A stretch of DNA of 64,000 bases from Plasmodiophora brassicae. Taxonomy: Eukaryota > Endomyxa > Phytomyxea > Plasmodiophorida > Plasmodiophoridae. The translations under genes were made by a program, and so were the position numbers. The stretch spans positions 434,001-498,000 of the forward strand of contig JASFAU010000009.1 of assembly GCA_039704465.1 (NCBI GenBank). The letters are read 5' to 3'. Below are positions 13,934-23,453 of this stretch, piece by piece. The notes under the pieces were generated by a model. The model had not been told where the DNA came from, did not search any database, and worked only from the letters and a program-made list of their open reading frames with translations. The stretch's first letter is position 1. Each line of letters opens with the position of its first letter.

Positions 13934-16900
13934 ATGGGCGACGGTGGCGGCGCCAACTGGTGGCAACTGGGCGCCGATGTATGGCGGGGGCGGGTGCGGT
14001 GCTCGGGCACTTGAGCGTTGCTGACTATCGCGTGTCTGCCCAGGCCGAACCATCCTGCGAGTGGCAAGAGCTGAAGACCGACGAAGGCCTGACATACTGT
14101 GCGCACCGCTGGACCGATGCGCATCGTGCACCCCCTAATCTGACCCTGCGTTGGTAGTCTACAATATTCGCACGAATGAGACCCAGTGGGATCGACCTCC
14201 TGAACTGATGACCGCCGAGCACCAGGCGCAGTCTGGCGACTGGGTCTGGTTGCCCGACAACGTCGAGTGTTTCATTCCGGCGCGTGTGGAAACGCGCGGG
14301 TACGGTGGCAGCAAGGCCTCGTTACGAACGTCGGATGGGCGAGTCGTCGACGTCGCCGAGAACAAGCTCGCGACGTACGCTACGCTCCAGTGGTCGTCGC
14401 TGCAGAGGATTGTTCCCGACCTGACGCTCCTGGACGACATGAACCCCGCGATGATCCTCCACAACCTGAAGCAGCGTTTCGAGAAGGATCAGGTCGCTCG
14501 GCAGCAGTGCGACCCGCGACCTGTGTCCACTGACCGTTGGCGGTGTAGATCTATACGAACATCGGGACGATCCTGATCTCGATCAACCCATACTGTCGGT
14601 TGCCCCTGTACACGCCCGACGTCATCGACGAGTACGAGAACCGGGGCCTGAAGGAGATGCCGCCCCACGTGTACAACATTGCACACAACGCGCTGGTCGG
14701 CATCAAGGAGACGATCGACAACCAGTCCGTGATCGTGTCGGGCGAGTCCGGCGCCGGCAAGACCGAAGCCACCAAGCAGGTCCTGTCGTACATCGCGGCC
14801 GTATCCGGGTCGGTCGGCAACATCGAGGAGAAGATCCTGCTGGCCAACCCGATCCTGGAAACGTTCGGCAACGCGAAGACGCTGCGGAACAACAACTCGT
14901 CGCGGTTCGGCAAGTACATCCAGGTGTACCTGAACAAGGCGGGCGAGCTATGCGGGTCGACCACCCAGAACTTCCTCCTCGAGAAGGTTCGCGTCGTGCA
15001 ACCCGCCCAGGGCGAGCGCAACTTCCACATCTTCTACCAGCTGACCGAGGCCTGCTCCGCCAACGACCGCGCCCGGTTCGGCCTGGGGCGCGCCGCCGAC
15101 TACTTCTACACGATGCAGTCGAATTGCACGACGGTGCCCGGCATCGACGACGCCACCGATTACGCCGACATGCTGGGCGCGATGGACGCGATCGGGTTCG
15201 CTCCTGCCGAACGCGATGCGCTCCTGCAATGCACGGCCGCGATCCTCCACCTCGGCAACGTCGTGTTCCAGGCGACGGGCGACAAGCAGTGCTCGATCGT
15301 GAACCCGGACAGCCTGGAATGGGGGGCGCGCCTACTCGGCGTCGACGCCCAGGCGCTGTCCCGTTGCATGACCCGTCGGACGCTGAAGATTCGAGGGCAG
15401 GGCGACACGGCCGTGCTGCTCAGCGAGGACCAGGCGTTCGACTCGCGGGACGCCCTGAGCAAGTTCATCTACGCGGCCATGTTCGACTGGATCGTCGGCC
15501 GGATCAACCAGGCCATGTCGGTGCAGTCGGGCGACCGGCCGCGCTCGATCGGCATCCTGGACATCTTCGGGTTCGAGGTGTTCGACCTGAACTCGTTCGA
15601 GCAGCTCTGCATCAACTTCACGAACGAGCGCCTGCAGCAGTTCTTCAACGCGAACACGTTCAAGCTGGAGGAGGAGCTGTACACCATGGAGGGGATCAAG
15701 TTCGACCACGTGGCGTACATCGACAACCAGCCGATGGTCGACCTGCTGACGCAGAAGCCGCTGGGCATCATGAACCTGCTGGACGAGGAAGTCGTCGTCC
15801 CACAGGGGTCCGACGCCAAGTTCCTGGGCAAGATCAGCGAGCACCACGCGTCGCACCCGAACTTCCAGAAGGGAGGCGGCAACGGGCAACAGTTCACCAT
15901 CATCCACTACGCCGGCAAGGTCGTCTACGACGTCGCCGGGTTCCTCGAGAAGAACCGGGACACGCTGACGCCCGACGCCATGGCGCTGCTGAACGGCAGC
16001 AGCCTGAAGTTCGTCGCCGACATGTTCTCCCAGTCGGAGAACATGTCGGCCAAGGACCGCAAGGTGACCCTGGGGAAACAGTTCCGCAACCAGCTCGACA
16101 CGCTCATGTCGACGTTGCACACGACGACGCCCCACTACATCCGCTGCGTGAAGCCGAACGACGACAAGCGCCCGAAGACGTTCGTCTCGAGGAACTGCTA
16201 CGAGCAGTTGCTGTTCTCGGGCGTCTTCGAGGCCGTCCAGATCCGGAAGAAGGGATTCCCCTTCCGCCAGAAGCACGCCGACTTCCTGAACAGGTACAGG
16301 GTCATCTTCCCCGACCGGTCGTACGCGTCGTGTGAGGCGCTGCTTCGCGACCTGAACCTGCCGGCGGCGAACGTGCGCCTCGGGCGGACCATGGTCCTGT
16401 ACCGCAGCGACGAGTTCAAGAAGCTCGAGCTCCAGCGGTCGATCACGGTCCGCAAGGTCGAGATCGTCGACGAGCTGAAGCAGCTGATCGCGCAGGACCC
16501 GGCCAAGATGCCGGATGACACCGCCCGCGAACGGTACTTTGAGCGCCTGTCCAAGGCGGTCCGCACCGCGTCCGAGTTCAAGCTGGACGCGCCCGTCTGC
16601 CTCAAGGCGCGCGAGATGCTGCTGGCGTTCATCGAGTCGCGCATGGACGACAAGACGAAGGCGCTGCTGGAGCACGGCCTGGCGTCTCGCGACAAGTGTG
16701 CCCTGCAGAACGCGATCGCCGAAGCCGACCTGCACGAGTACAACACGAAGCTGGTCCGGCAGTGCAAGAAGCTCCTGGATCGTATTGTTCGCATCGAGAG
16801 CGAAGCGGAAGCGGCGCTGGCGCTGCTCGAGGAGAAGCACATGTCGGCGGTGGTGAACAGCGCCAAGGAGGCGGGCTACTGGAACGAGACGATCGACTAC

Positions 16901-18111
16901 TACCGGCAGGTGCTGGAGCAGCCGCCCCGGGAGCGCCTCAAGATCCAGATGAAGCAGGCGGTGGCGACCGGGAACACGGCGCGCGCCATCCGCCTGACGA
17001 TCCAGATGAAGAACAGCATCTTCGCCGACCAGGCCGACATGTTCAGCATGTCCAAGTGCGGGATCGTCAAGACGCCCGACGACTGGGCCGGCGAGAAGAT
17101 GCTGTCGCTCAACCGGGACAAGCTGCGCACCGAGATGCTGTTCTGGGTCGACTCCGACATACACGCGCCGCTGACCGTCCTGCCCGATACGGCGAGCTCG
17201 ACGCCCAAGGACACGAACAAGCTCGCCCTGCTGGCGTTCCGCTCCCTGCAGGCGTTCATGGGCGACCGCAAATCGGACAAGGCGTTCCAGGAGGGGTACT
17301 CGGTCGTGACGCTGGGCCACAGCCGACCCGACCTGCGCGACGAGATCTACGTCCAGACCATCAAGCAGCTGACGAGGAACCCGGACCCGGAGTCGTGTCG
17401 CAAGGGATGGCAGCTGCTCGGCGGGTGCCTCGCCTCGTTCCCGCCGTCGACCTCGTTCGAGAACTTCCTGGAGGTCTGGCTGCGCCTGAACGCGCAGAAC
17501 AAGGACTACCTGGGCGCCCTGCACTCCATCTGCTACAACGGCGCCCAGCCGGTCGCGTGCACCGAGGCCCAGCTCGGCAACGTCACCGTCCTGCTTCGCG
17601 AGCGCACCGAGGCGTACGCCGAGAAGTTGCCGACCGGGCCGCCGTCGTACGACGACCTGCTGCAGCCGTTCGACCTGACCGTCGACGAGCTCGAGTTCAA
17701 GCGCAAGACGCCAGCGTACCAGAAGCCGGGGTCCAGGAACGTCAGCCGCGTGGCGGAGACGTCGACGACGCCCAAGCCGACGCTGTCGACGCGGGCGACG
17801 CAGCAGGCCCAATTCCAGCAGAAGGTGGTGTTCGTCGTGCCGCACGCGCTCGCCCTCTGACGTGTTGTCCTGCAGAAAGAGCTCCGCCCGCGGGCGTCGT
17901 CCAGGCACCCGACGACCTGGCAGGCCGTGTTCGACCAGAACACGAACGCGTACTACTACTGGAACGCGGCGACCGGCGAGTCGACCTGGGAGAAACCCGC
18001 CGTACGTCTGCGGTTTGTGTTGCCCGTCGTCGTCGTCACGGCTGACGCTGCCACCGTTGCCCACAGGATCTCAAGTTCGGCGTCGCCGACGAGGTCAAGC
18101 CCCGTTTCTGA
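13934..18111 (+). CDS. Myosin with WW domains at both ends and a MyTH4 tail
   Basis: Exons 13934-13978, 14044-14098, 14158-14492, 14549-17824, 17876-18001 and 18067-18111 give 1293 residues. WW domain 1 (about residues 20-50) reads CEWQELK, then YFYNIRTNETQWDRPP, split by two introns. The motor follows: P-loop GESGAGKT at residues 210-217, switch I NNNSSRFGKY, and switch II DIFGFEVFDLNSFEQLCINF. The converter ends without a clear IQ motif. A MyTH4 domain lies at about residues 975-1140 (RPDLRDEIYVQTIKQLTRNP, KGWQLLGGCLASFPPS). WW domain 2 (about 1250-1280) reads TWQAVFDQN, YYYWN, STWEKPA. No FERM domain follows. Predicted actin motor with proline-motif-binding modules; cargo unknown. Confidence 0.94.
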
Positions 18112-18118
18112 GTACAGG

Positions 18119-18154
18119 TGTCTGTCTGTCTGTCTGTCTGTCTGTGTGTGTGTG
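18119..18154. repeat. TCTG/TG microsatellite
   Basis: About six TCTG units pass into TG dinucleotides immediately after the myosin stop codon, in its 3' flank. Confidence 0.85.
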
Positions 18155-18304
18155 CCGCCTCCTGGCGACGATCCACGTGTGGTGGTCGTACGGGTGTGTG
18201 CCGCCCCCTGCATAGATACGTAGGCGCGATGTCTGCGGATCGATCGAAGGGGTCGGTACTGTACTACATGGTCTAGTGGTGCCATTGTCAACGAGCGGAC
18301 CCGG

Positions 18305-19382
18305 ATGACCATGCCGGCGGCGCTCGTCGTGGTCGTCGTCGCCTGCGCCGTCGTCGTCGTCGTCCGGGGCGATTACGCGCCCGGCGACACGGTCCAGACG
18401 ACGCAGGTGTCGCAGTCGCTGTCGGTGGACGTCTCGTCGTACTCGCCCGACACGATCGTGTCGCTCACCGCCGAGTTCGTCGCCGACCTCTGCCAGGCGG
18501 TGTCTGTGTCCGCGTCGCGTGTCGCCAACCCGACGCTGACCGGCAACGCCGACAAATCGTCGACGATGACGCTGTACATCCTGCCCCCGCCGGCGGGGCA
18601 GACGTCGCCGACGCAGGCGCAGGTCCAGGCCCAGTTCGTCGCGCAGGTGACACAGACACGCGAGCGTATCGCGTCGCCGGGCAACCGTCGCTGAACGATG
18701 GACACAGTACCAGTCGCCATCGGCCACGTTCCTGCAGTCGACGCTGGCGTCGCACATCAACAGGGCGTCGCAGGCGACGGTCACGACCAACGTTGCCCTG
18801 CAGTACTGCTCGGGGACGACCTTCGTCGTGAGCGGCGGCGCGTCGTGCCCGACGACGGCGCCGCCGTCGACCTCGCCGGACCCGTCCATGATCGACACGT
18901 TCCCGCTGTGGGCGATCATCGCAACCGGCCTGATTGCGATCGTGCTGTCGCTGCTGGTCCTGGTCGTCGTCGTGCGCTATCGGCGCGGGCAGCAGCGGGC
19001 GCCGCCACCGGGTGTCGCAGCGCTGCAGGCGAGCCCTGGGCCGGCGAACCTGTACATCCAGCCGCAGGTCGACGTGGCCATGGTGCCCGTCGTCCAGGGC
19101 CAGTTCCAGATGTACTCGCAGCCGGGGCAGCCGCCCGCCCAGACCGTCCTGCCGTCGTTCAGCCAGGCGGCGAGCCCGACGCCGATGCAGAGCGCCCAAG
19201 GGTACCAGGGGGCGCTGATCAGCGGGCCCGTCTCGTTCCAGACGACGACCGGGCAGACGCAGCACCAGATCAAGAAGGGCGTCGGCCTGAAGGGCATCCG
19301 ATCGAAGAAGATGGGCGTCGACAAGGACCACCTGGCGCAGATCGCCGACGACTCCATGCCCGACACCGACACCGAATACTGA
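18305..19382 (+). CDS. Type I membrane protein, tandem paralogue 1
   Basis: Exons 18305-18646 and 18714-19382 (67-bp intron) give 336 residues. I recognise no known family. There is a strong signal peptide (residues 1-22), a Ser/Thr/Val-rich ectodomain with two cysteines near CSGTTF and ASCPT, one membrane segment (FPLWAIIATGLIAIVLSLL) and a basic stop-transfer RYRRGQQR. A Pro/Gln-rich cytoplasmic region follows, ending in HQIKKGVGLKGIR, KKMGVDK and an acidic DDSMPDTDTEY. The next gene has the same plan and nearly the same tail, so the two form a tandem duplicate. The tail may bind a cytoplasmic partner; that is inference. Confidence 0.8.
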
Positions 19383-19515
19383 CACGGGCGCCCCCCTCCC
19401 TCCTCGAATCGCGACGGGTAAATACAAATCCTGCCGGTTCTGGGTACAGGACCATCGGTCGCAGATACGATCGGGCACCCGTACCCAGTGCTGGACGGCG
19501 GCGGGCAACCCCACC

Positions 19516-20466
19516 ATGGCGGCTGTCGTCGCCGCTCTCTGCTGGTGGTGGTGGGCGGCGGCGCTGGCGCGGTCAGCGGGCGCTCAGGTGCCCGCGACCC
19601 GCATAACGCAGGCGCTGACAATGGACACGTCCGCCTGGTCGCAAAGCTATCGGGACGGGCAGGCGCAGAACTTCATCGGCCAGCTCTGCCCGGTCGCCAA
19701 CGTCGACAGCGCCCGCCTGGTCGGCGACACCATCGTCCCGTTGGCGTCGTCGTCCAACATCATCTTCTACATCCTACCGCCGTCCACGTCCACGGCCGCG
19801 TCCTCCGCCTCGATCATCGCCGCCCTGCAGAACCAGTTTCAGGCCGGGTCGACGTTCACGACGCAGACGTCGCTGGGGAAGTACGTCGACACGACGCAGC
19901 CGATGACACAGGCGAGCGTGACGCTGACGTCGTGCTCCAACTCGCTGTACGTCGAGTCGCAGAACCCGTGCCCGACGAGCGCGCCGACGTCGTCGCCGTC
20001 GCTGCTGAGCCTGTTCCCGCTCTGGGCCATCGTCGCCGCAGGCGTCACGATCCTGCTGCTGACGATCCTGCTCGGGTGCATTGTGATTAGGACCCGGGAG
20101 CGTCTGTCAGCGACGCAGCGGCACAAGAAGGAGATGCTGGCACTGCAGCATAAGGCGGGCCCTCCCGCCCCGTACCGAGTGTCGTCGAACCCGCCGGTCG
20201 TCCTGCCGCAGTTCAAGATGTACTCGTCGGGCGTGGCGGCCGTCTCCGGCCCGATCGAGTTCGAGCAGCCGCCGCCCCTGTCGACCGGCATGAGCCTGCC
20301 GTCGGCCTCGCCCGTCTCGTTCCAGACGACGGCGCAGATCCAGACGCACCAGATCAAGAAGGGCGTCGGCCTGAAGGGCATCCGGCAGAAGAAGATGGGC
20401 GTCGACAAGAACCACCTGGCGCAGGCGGCCGACGATTCCATGCCCGACACCGACACGGAATACTAG
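19516..20466 (+). CDS. Type I membrane protein, tandem paralogue 2
   Basis: Single exon, 316 residues. Signal peptide (W-rich, residues 1-24), ectodomain with Ser/Thr-rich stretches, one membrane segment (FPLWAIVAAGVTILLLTILL), then basic RTRERL and a cytoplasmic tail ending HQIKKGVGLKGIR, KKMGVDK and DDSMPDTDTEY. The tail is almost identical to that of the gene 134 bp upstream, while the ectodomains have diverged to a pattern-level match (VSQSLSVDVSSYS against ITQALTMDTSAWS). Paralogue 1 keeps an intron in its ectodomain that this copy lacks. Function unknown. Confidence 0.8.
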   Translation: MAAVVAALCWWWWAAALARSAGAQVPATRITQALTMDTSAWSQSYRDGQAQNFIGQLCPVANVDSARLVGDTIVPLASSSNIIFYILPPSTSTAASSASIIAALQNQFQAGSTFTTQTSLGKYVDTTQPMTQASVTLTSCSNSLYVESQNPCPTSAPTSSPSLLSLFPLWAIVAAGVTILLLTILLGCIVIRTRERLSATQRHKKEMLALQHKAGPPAPYRVSSNPPVVLPQFKMYSSGVAAVSGPIEFEQPPPLSTGMSLPSASPVSFQTTAQIQTHQIKKGVGLKGIRQKKMGVDKNHLAQAADDSMPDTDTEY

Positions 20467-20499
20467 ATCACCGACGATCCGCTAGAGAGCACGCGTGCC

Positions 20500-20505
20500 T
20501 TTATT
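20500..20505 (-). promoter_or_regulatory. Poly(A) signal AATAAA (minus strand)
   Basis: TTTATT on the plus strand, 32 bp past the stop of the minus-strand gene at 20537-21091. Confidence 0.45.
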
Positions 20506-20536
20506 GAGGCTCACAGACACCACGTACGGTTCAGGT

Positions 20537-21091
20537 TCAGGCCTGGTCGCCGGACACCTCGCCTGACCGCCCTGCCTCGCCGGACAGCCCGGCCACGTAG
20601 TCGCGTGCGTTTCGGGCGTACGCCACCGCCGCCTTCGTCGCACTGGCCGCCTTGCCAGCGAACGCCGTCACCTTGGGTGCATGGCTCTTGACGGCGTCCA
20701 GGTCGTTGAACTTCTTGCGGATGTAGGGCGCAGCGGCGGCAGCGCCAGCGCCCAGCGCACCGCCCGTCACCATTCGCGTCAGGGGGCCCGCGCCCACCTT
20801 CCGGTAGACGGGCTTCGATCCGCCCCAGAACGTCTCCACCGTGCCATCGGCGACCTGGCGACGCCGTTGCGCCAGACCGACGAGGCCGCCCATCAGGCCG
20901 GCGGCCAGAACCGGATTCTCGGTCGCGAATATCGCTGCACGAACCAGTGGGTTCGCTTCAAGAGCCTGCTGTCCGTCGGCGGATGTCTGGACGGGTTGCG
21001 GTGGCACGTCAGGCTGGCCGCCAGGTGGGTTAGCAGCGGCCGCCAGCGCAATCAGAACGCAGGATACGACGACGAGCAGGTCCTTCATCAT
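20537..21091 (-). CDS. Small secreted protein, 184 aa (related to 22112-22816)
   Basis: Single exon. MMKDLLVVVSCVLIALAAAAN is a clear signal peptide; the mature part begins with a Pro/Gln-rich stretch. The centre has a glycine/alanine hydrophobic helix (LAAGLMGGLVGLA), a KVGAGPLTRMVTGGALGAG block and an Ala/Lys-rich C-terminus. The block KVGAGPL then glycine-rich helix recurs as KVGANPVWRGLAGMGAGGG in the next gene leftwards-facing at 22112, so the two are diverged paralogues. I do not recognise the family. A GT microsatellite abuts the start codon. Confidence 0.65.
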   Translation of the reverse strand: MMKDLLVVVSCVLIALAAAANPPGGQPDVPPQPVQTSADGQQALEANPLVRAAIFATENPVLAAGLMGGLVGLAQRRRQVADGTVETFWGGSKPVYRKVGAGPLTRMVTGGALGAGAAAAAPYIRKKFNDLDAVKSHAPKVTAFAGKAASATKAAVAYARNARDYVAGLSGEAGRSGEVSGDQA

Positions 21092-21122
21092 TGTGTGTGT
21101 GTGTGTGTTGTGTGTGTGTGTG
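21092..21122. repeat. GT microsatellite at a start codon
   Basis: GT dinucleotides, interrupted once, begin directly upstream of the ATG at 21091 and occupy its 5' leader. Confidence 0.85.
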
Positions 21123-22111
21123 GGCCTCGGTTAGAAAGTGATGTCGCTACGACGAGACGATTTGCAGATTGGAGGTCGCACGCGTTCGTGAATCGTGCGC
21201 CACGGGTCACCGTACGGACTTGCAGCCGCGTTTTAAAAATAGATTTGCGACGTCCATGCGGACCATGCCAATCCAGGTGCGGGAGTCGCTTGCTGGCGAA
21301 CATCGCTTGCTGGCGAACATCTCTTGCCGCCGAACATTGCTTGCCGCCCGTGTCGTGTGTCCAGCGCATATCGACGTGCGGGTCCTTGGTGTTGTTCCTG
21401 CCGGCGATGCCGCTGCCGGCACCGATCCCACGAGACTGCACGAACAGCTGGACGTGGACCAGACAAGAAAGTCAACTGAGTTGTTCATCAAGACTGTCAC
21501 TTCTGGATAATATTCTTGATGATGAGATTGCTGTCAGGCGGTCGCATCATCAAACCAGTATCGGGAAACGATAGAACGGTGGCGTGACAGCTTTGTATTG
21601 TCGCGGCACCAGAAACGGCCAAACGGGTAGGTAGGATAAGCGTCCCTAAACGTGGCGACAGTACCAGACAGCGAGAGGACCCTAGGCCCATCTCCGCAAG
21701 CCTGACTGGCAAACGAAGTTGGGCAACGTAGACGCTGGCAACGTCCTAAGCACGCCCGCCAGGAAAGGCGACAGCAATTACCACTACGACTCGATCGCGT
21801 TGCAACTGGCCGGATCCGTGTCAAGGCGACAATGGGGCGCCGCCGTCGTCGTCACGCGCTCGACTCGTGTTTCAGTCAGGTGGCGGGCCTGGCGGAGACG
21901 CGGACGTCCGTTTCGAGCCCAAGACGGGCAACTGGCGACCATCGAGCGACAAGCAGACGTCTGACGATCACCGCAGATCCTGCATCGACTAGAAGCACCA
22001 TCGTTCAACAACGAAACGGAACGTTTACAAAAATTGTGGGATTCTGGTCGTGTCCTGGTCGGCAAAGGTCCTGGGACGTCAGGTTGTCACCATCGACCCG
22101 TGTTGTACGGC
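21123..22111. other. Intergenic region without a supported gene
   Basis: About 1 kb between two related secreted-protein genes. It holds a short 17-bp tandem repeat (21287-21350). Frames are short and not protein-like; nothing else is supported. Confidence 0.5.
21287..21350. repeat. 17-bp tandem repeat, about four units
   Basis: Units of the form tcgcttgctggcgaaca, the first two identical and the next two diverged to ttgccgccgaaca, lie head to tail. Confidence 0.8.
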
Positions 22112-22816
22112 TTACTGCCCATTCGAAGTGCGAGGAGTCGCGCTTGACGCTTCTGAGGCCCGGTTGAGGTGCAAGCACCTTTTGAATGTGCCCCCGACAC
22201 GGCTCCCAAGGTCCTTGAATTTCTCCACGCCAACGTTCACACCCTGCGTGAGTTTCTCCAGGCCCACGTTCACACCCTGCGTGGCTTGCTGATGGACCCC
22301 ACGGAACTTGGGTTGGTTCTCCAGGAGTCGGTCGGCGAGCAAAGCGATACCGCCACCGGCGCCCATCCCAGCGAGCCCACGCCAAACTGGGTTCGCGCCG
22401 ACCTTCCTGACGACCGTGCGTGTAGACGGTGCTGGACCGGGTAACCAGCTAGGGCGGCTTGGAGGGGTGATGAATTTTCGGACCTCACGCTGACGTGGAA
22501 TAGCCAACGCGATGATGGTTCCAAGGGCCGCACCCAGACCCATCAGCCGATACGACGGATTGTTGACAAGACGACCTGGTGTCTTATCGGTCGACGGCGA
22601 TGACATTGAGCCCAGCGACGGGGTCGACGATGGCGCGGCCTCACCCGACGTGGTCGACGTTGAGGTTAAGCCCGGCGTGGTTGACGGTAAGGGTGGGCCC
22701 GGCGTAGTCGGCGGTAAGATTGGGCCGGTCGTGGTCGATGGTGGGGCTGGGTCCATGCTGAGCACTCCCAGCACGGAGCAGGCGATGGCAACGACGACGA
22801 TAGAGTTCGCGTTCAT
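22112..22816 (-). CDS. Secreted Thr/Pro-rich protein with internal repeats
   Basis: Single exon, 234 residues from the ATG at 22816. The N-terminus MNANSIVVVAIACSVLGVLS looks like a signal peptide. Residues about 25-70 are a Thr/Pro/Ser-rich, mucin-like stretch with TTPG repeats. Then come a hydrophobic glycine-rich helix, a KVGANPVWRGLAG block shared with the gene at 20537, and an 11-residue repeat (TQGVNVGLEKL, TQGVNVGVEKF). The C-terminus is basic. No known family recognised. Likely secreted and O-glycosylated; the frame is open further upstream but without a better start. Confidence 0.6.
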   Translation of the reverse strand: MNANSIVVVAIACSVLGVLSMDPAPPSTTTGPILPPTTPGPPLPSTTPGLTSTSTTSGEAAPSSTPSLGSMSSPSTDKTPGRLVNNPSYRLMGLGAALGTIIALAIPRQREVRKFITPPSRPSWLPGPAPSTRTVVRKVGANPVWRGLAGMGAGGGIALLADRLLENQPKFRGVHQQATQGVNVGLEKLTQGVNVGVEKFKDLGSRVGGTFKRCLHLNRASEASSATPRTSNGQ

Positions 22817-23337
22817 TGTTGCAACGTGCAGCTGACCGTTTGGCACCGAAACGAAATGGGATGCCCTCGCCCGCTGCAGCTCGCCGATGCAGCCGCCCCC
22901 GTGGCCCTGGCCCAGAAATAGACCCGGGGCCCAGTCGCTGATGCACCCTACACACTGTGCGACCAGCTGATTCGGGCTTCCGTGCCGAAACGGGGCCCCT
23001 ATTTGGAACGAACGTCCTTCGGAACGGGCGGCCCGCGGTGATCCGGTGAGCATCGACGAGCGTCGTTTCAACTGGAAATGCCCCGGTTCGACCATGGCTG
23101 GACGTCAAGGATCAGCGATGGCCATCGAACCGTCGATTTGAACCGTGCGCCGGGTCCCTGGTTGACGAACATCACCTATGCTGGGCGGCGTGTGCTCTTG
23201 CCCGGCATTGTCGCCCTGACAAAGCGTCCCCAGTTCTGTATGGCCAGTGGGCTTTCTTCATGGTCGTCCCATCCGGTGATACCCCGCATATGTAGCACCA
23301 CCTTGAAGAGGGCACAAAGACCGAATGATGTGTTGTA
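22817..23337. other. Intergenic region without a supported gene
   Basis: Just over 500 bp with only short frames. Base composition becomes visibly more AT-rich to the right of this region. Confidence 0.45.
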
Positions 23338-23343
23338 TTTATT
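23338..23343 (-). promoter_or_regulatory. Poly(A) signal AATAAA (minus strand)
   Basis: TTTATT on the plus strand about 110 bp past the stop of the GTPase gene that ends at 23454. Confidence 0.4.
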
Positions 23344-23453
23344 CGTTCAGAACGCGGTTGCGAATCAATCGAAGGTGGACTCCGAGAAGAGCAACTTCCA
23401 CTGGCCTTGAACTTCGACTAAGAAGGAACCAGGTTAGTTCGGTCCGGCAGGCA

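Noticed and set aside
15332..18064. A 910-residue open frame on the strand opposite the myosin
   Set aside because: It is the antisense shadow of a GC-rich coding exon: low complexity in Arg, Leu, Val and Gly, with no domain. The sense strand is unmistakably myosin.
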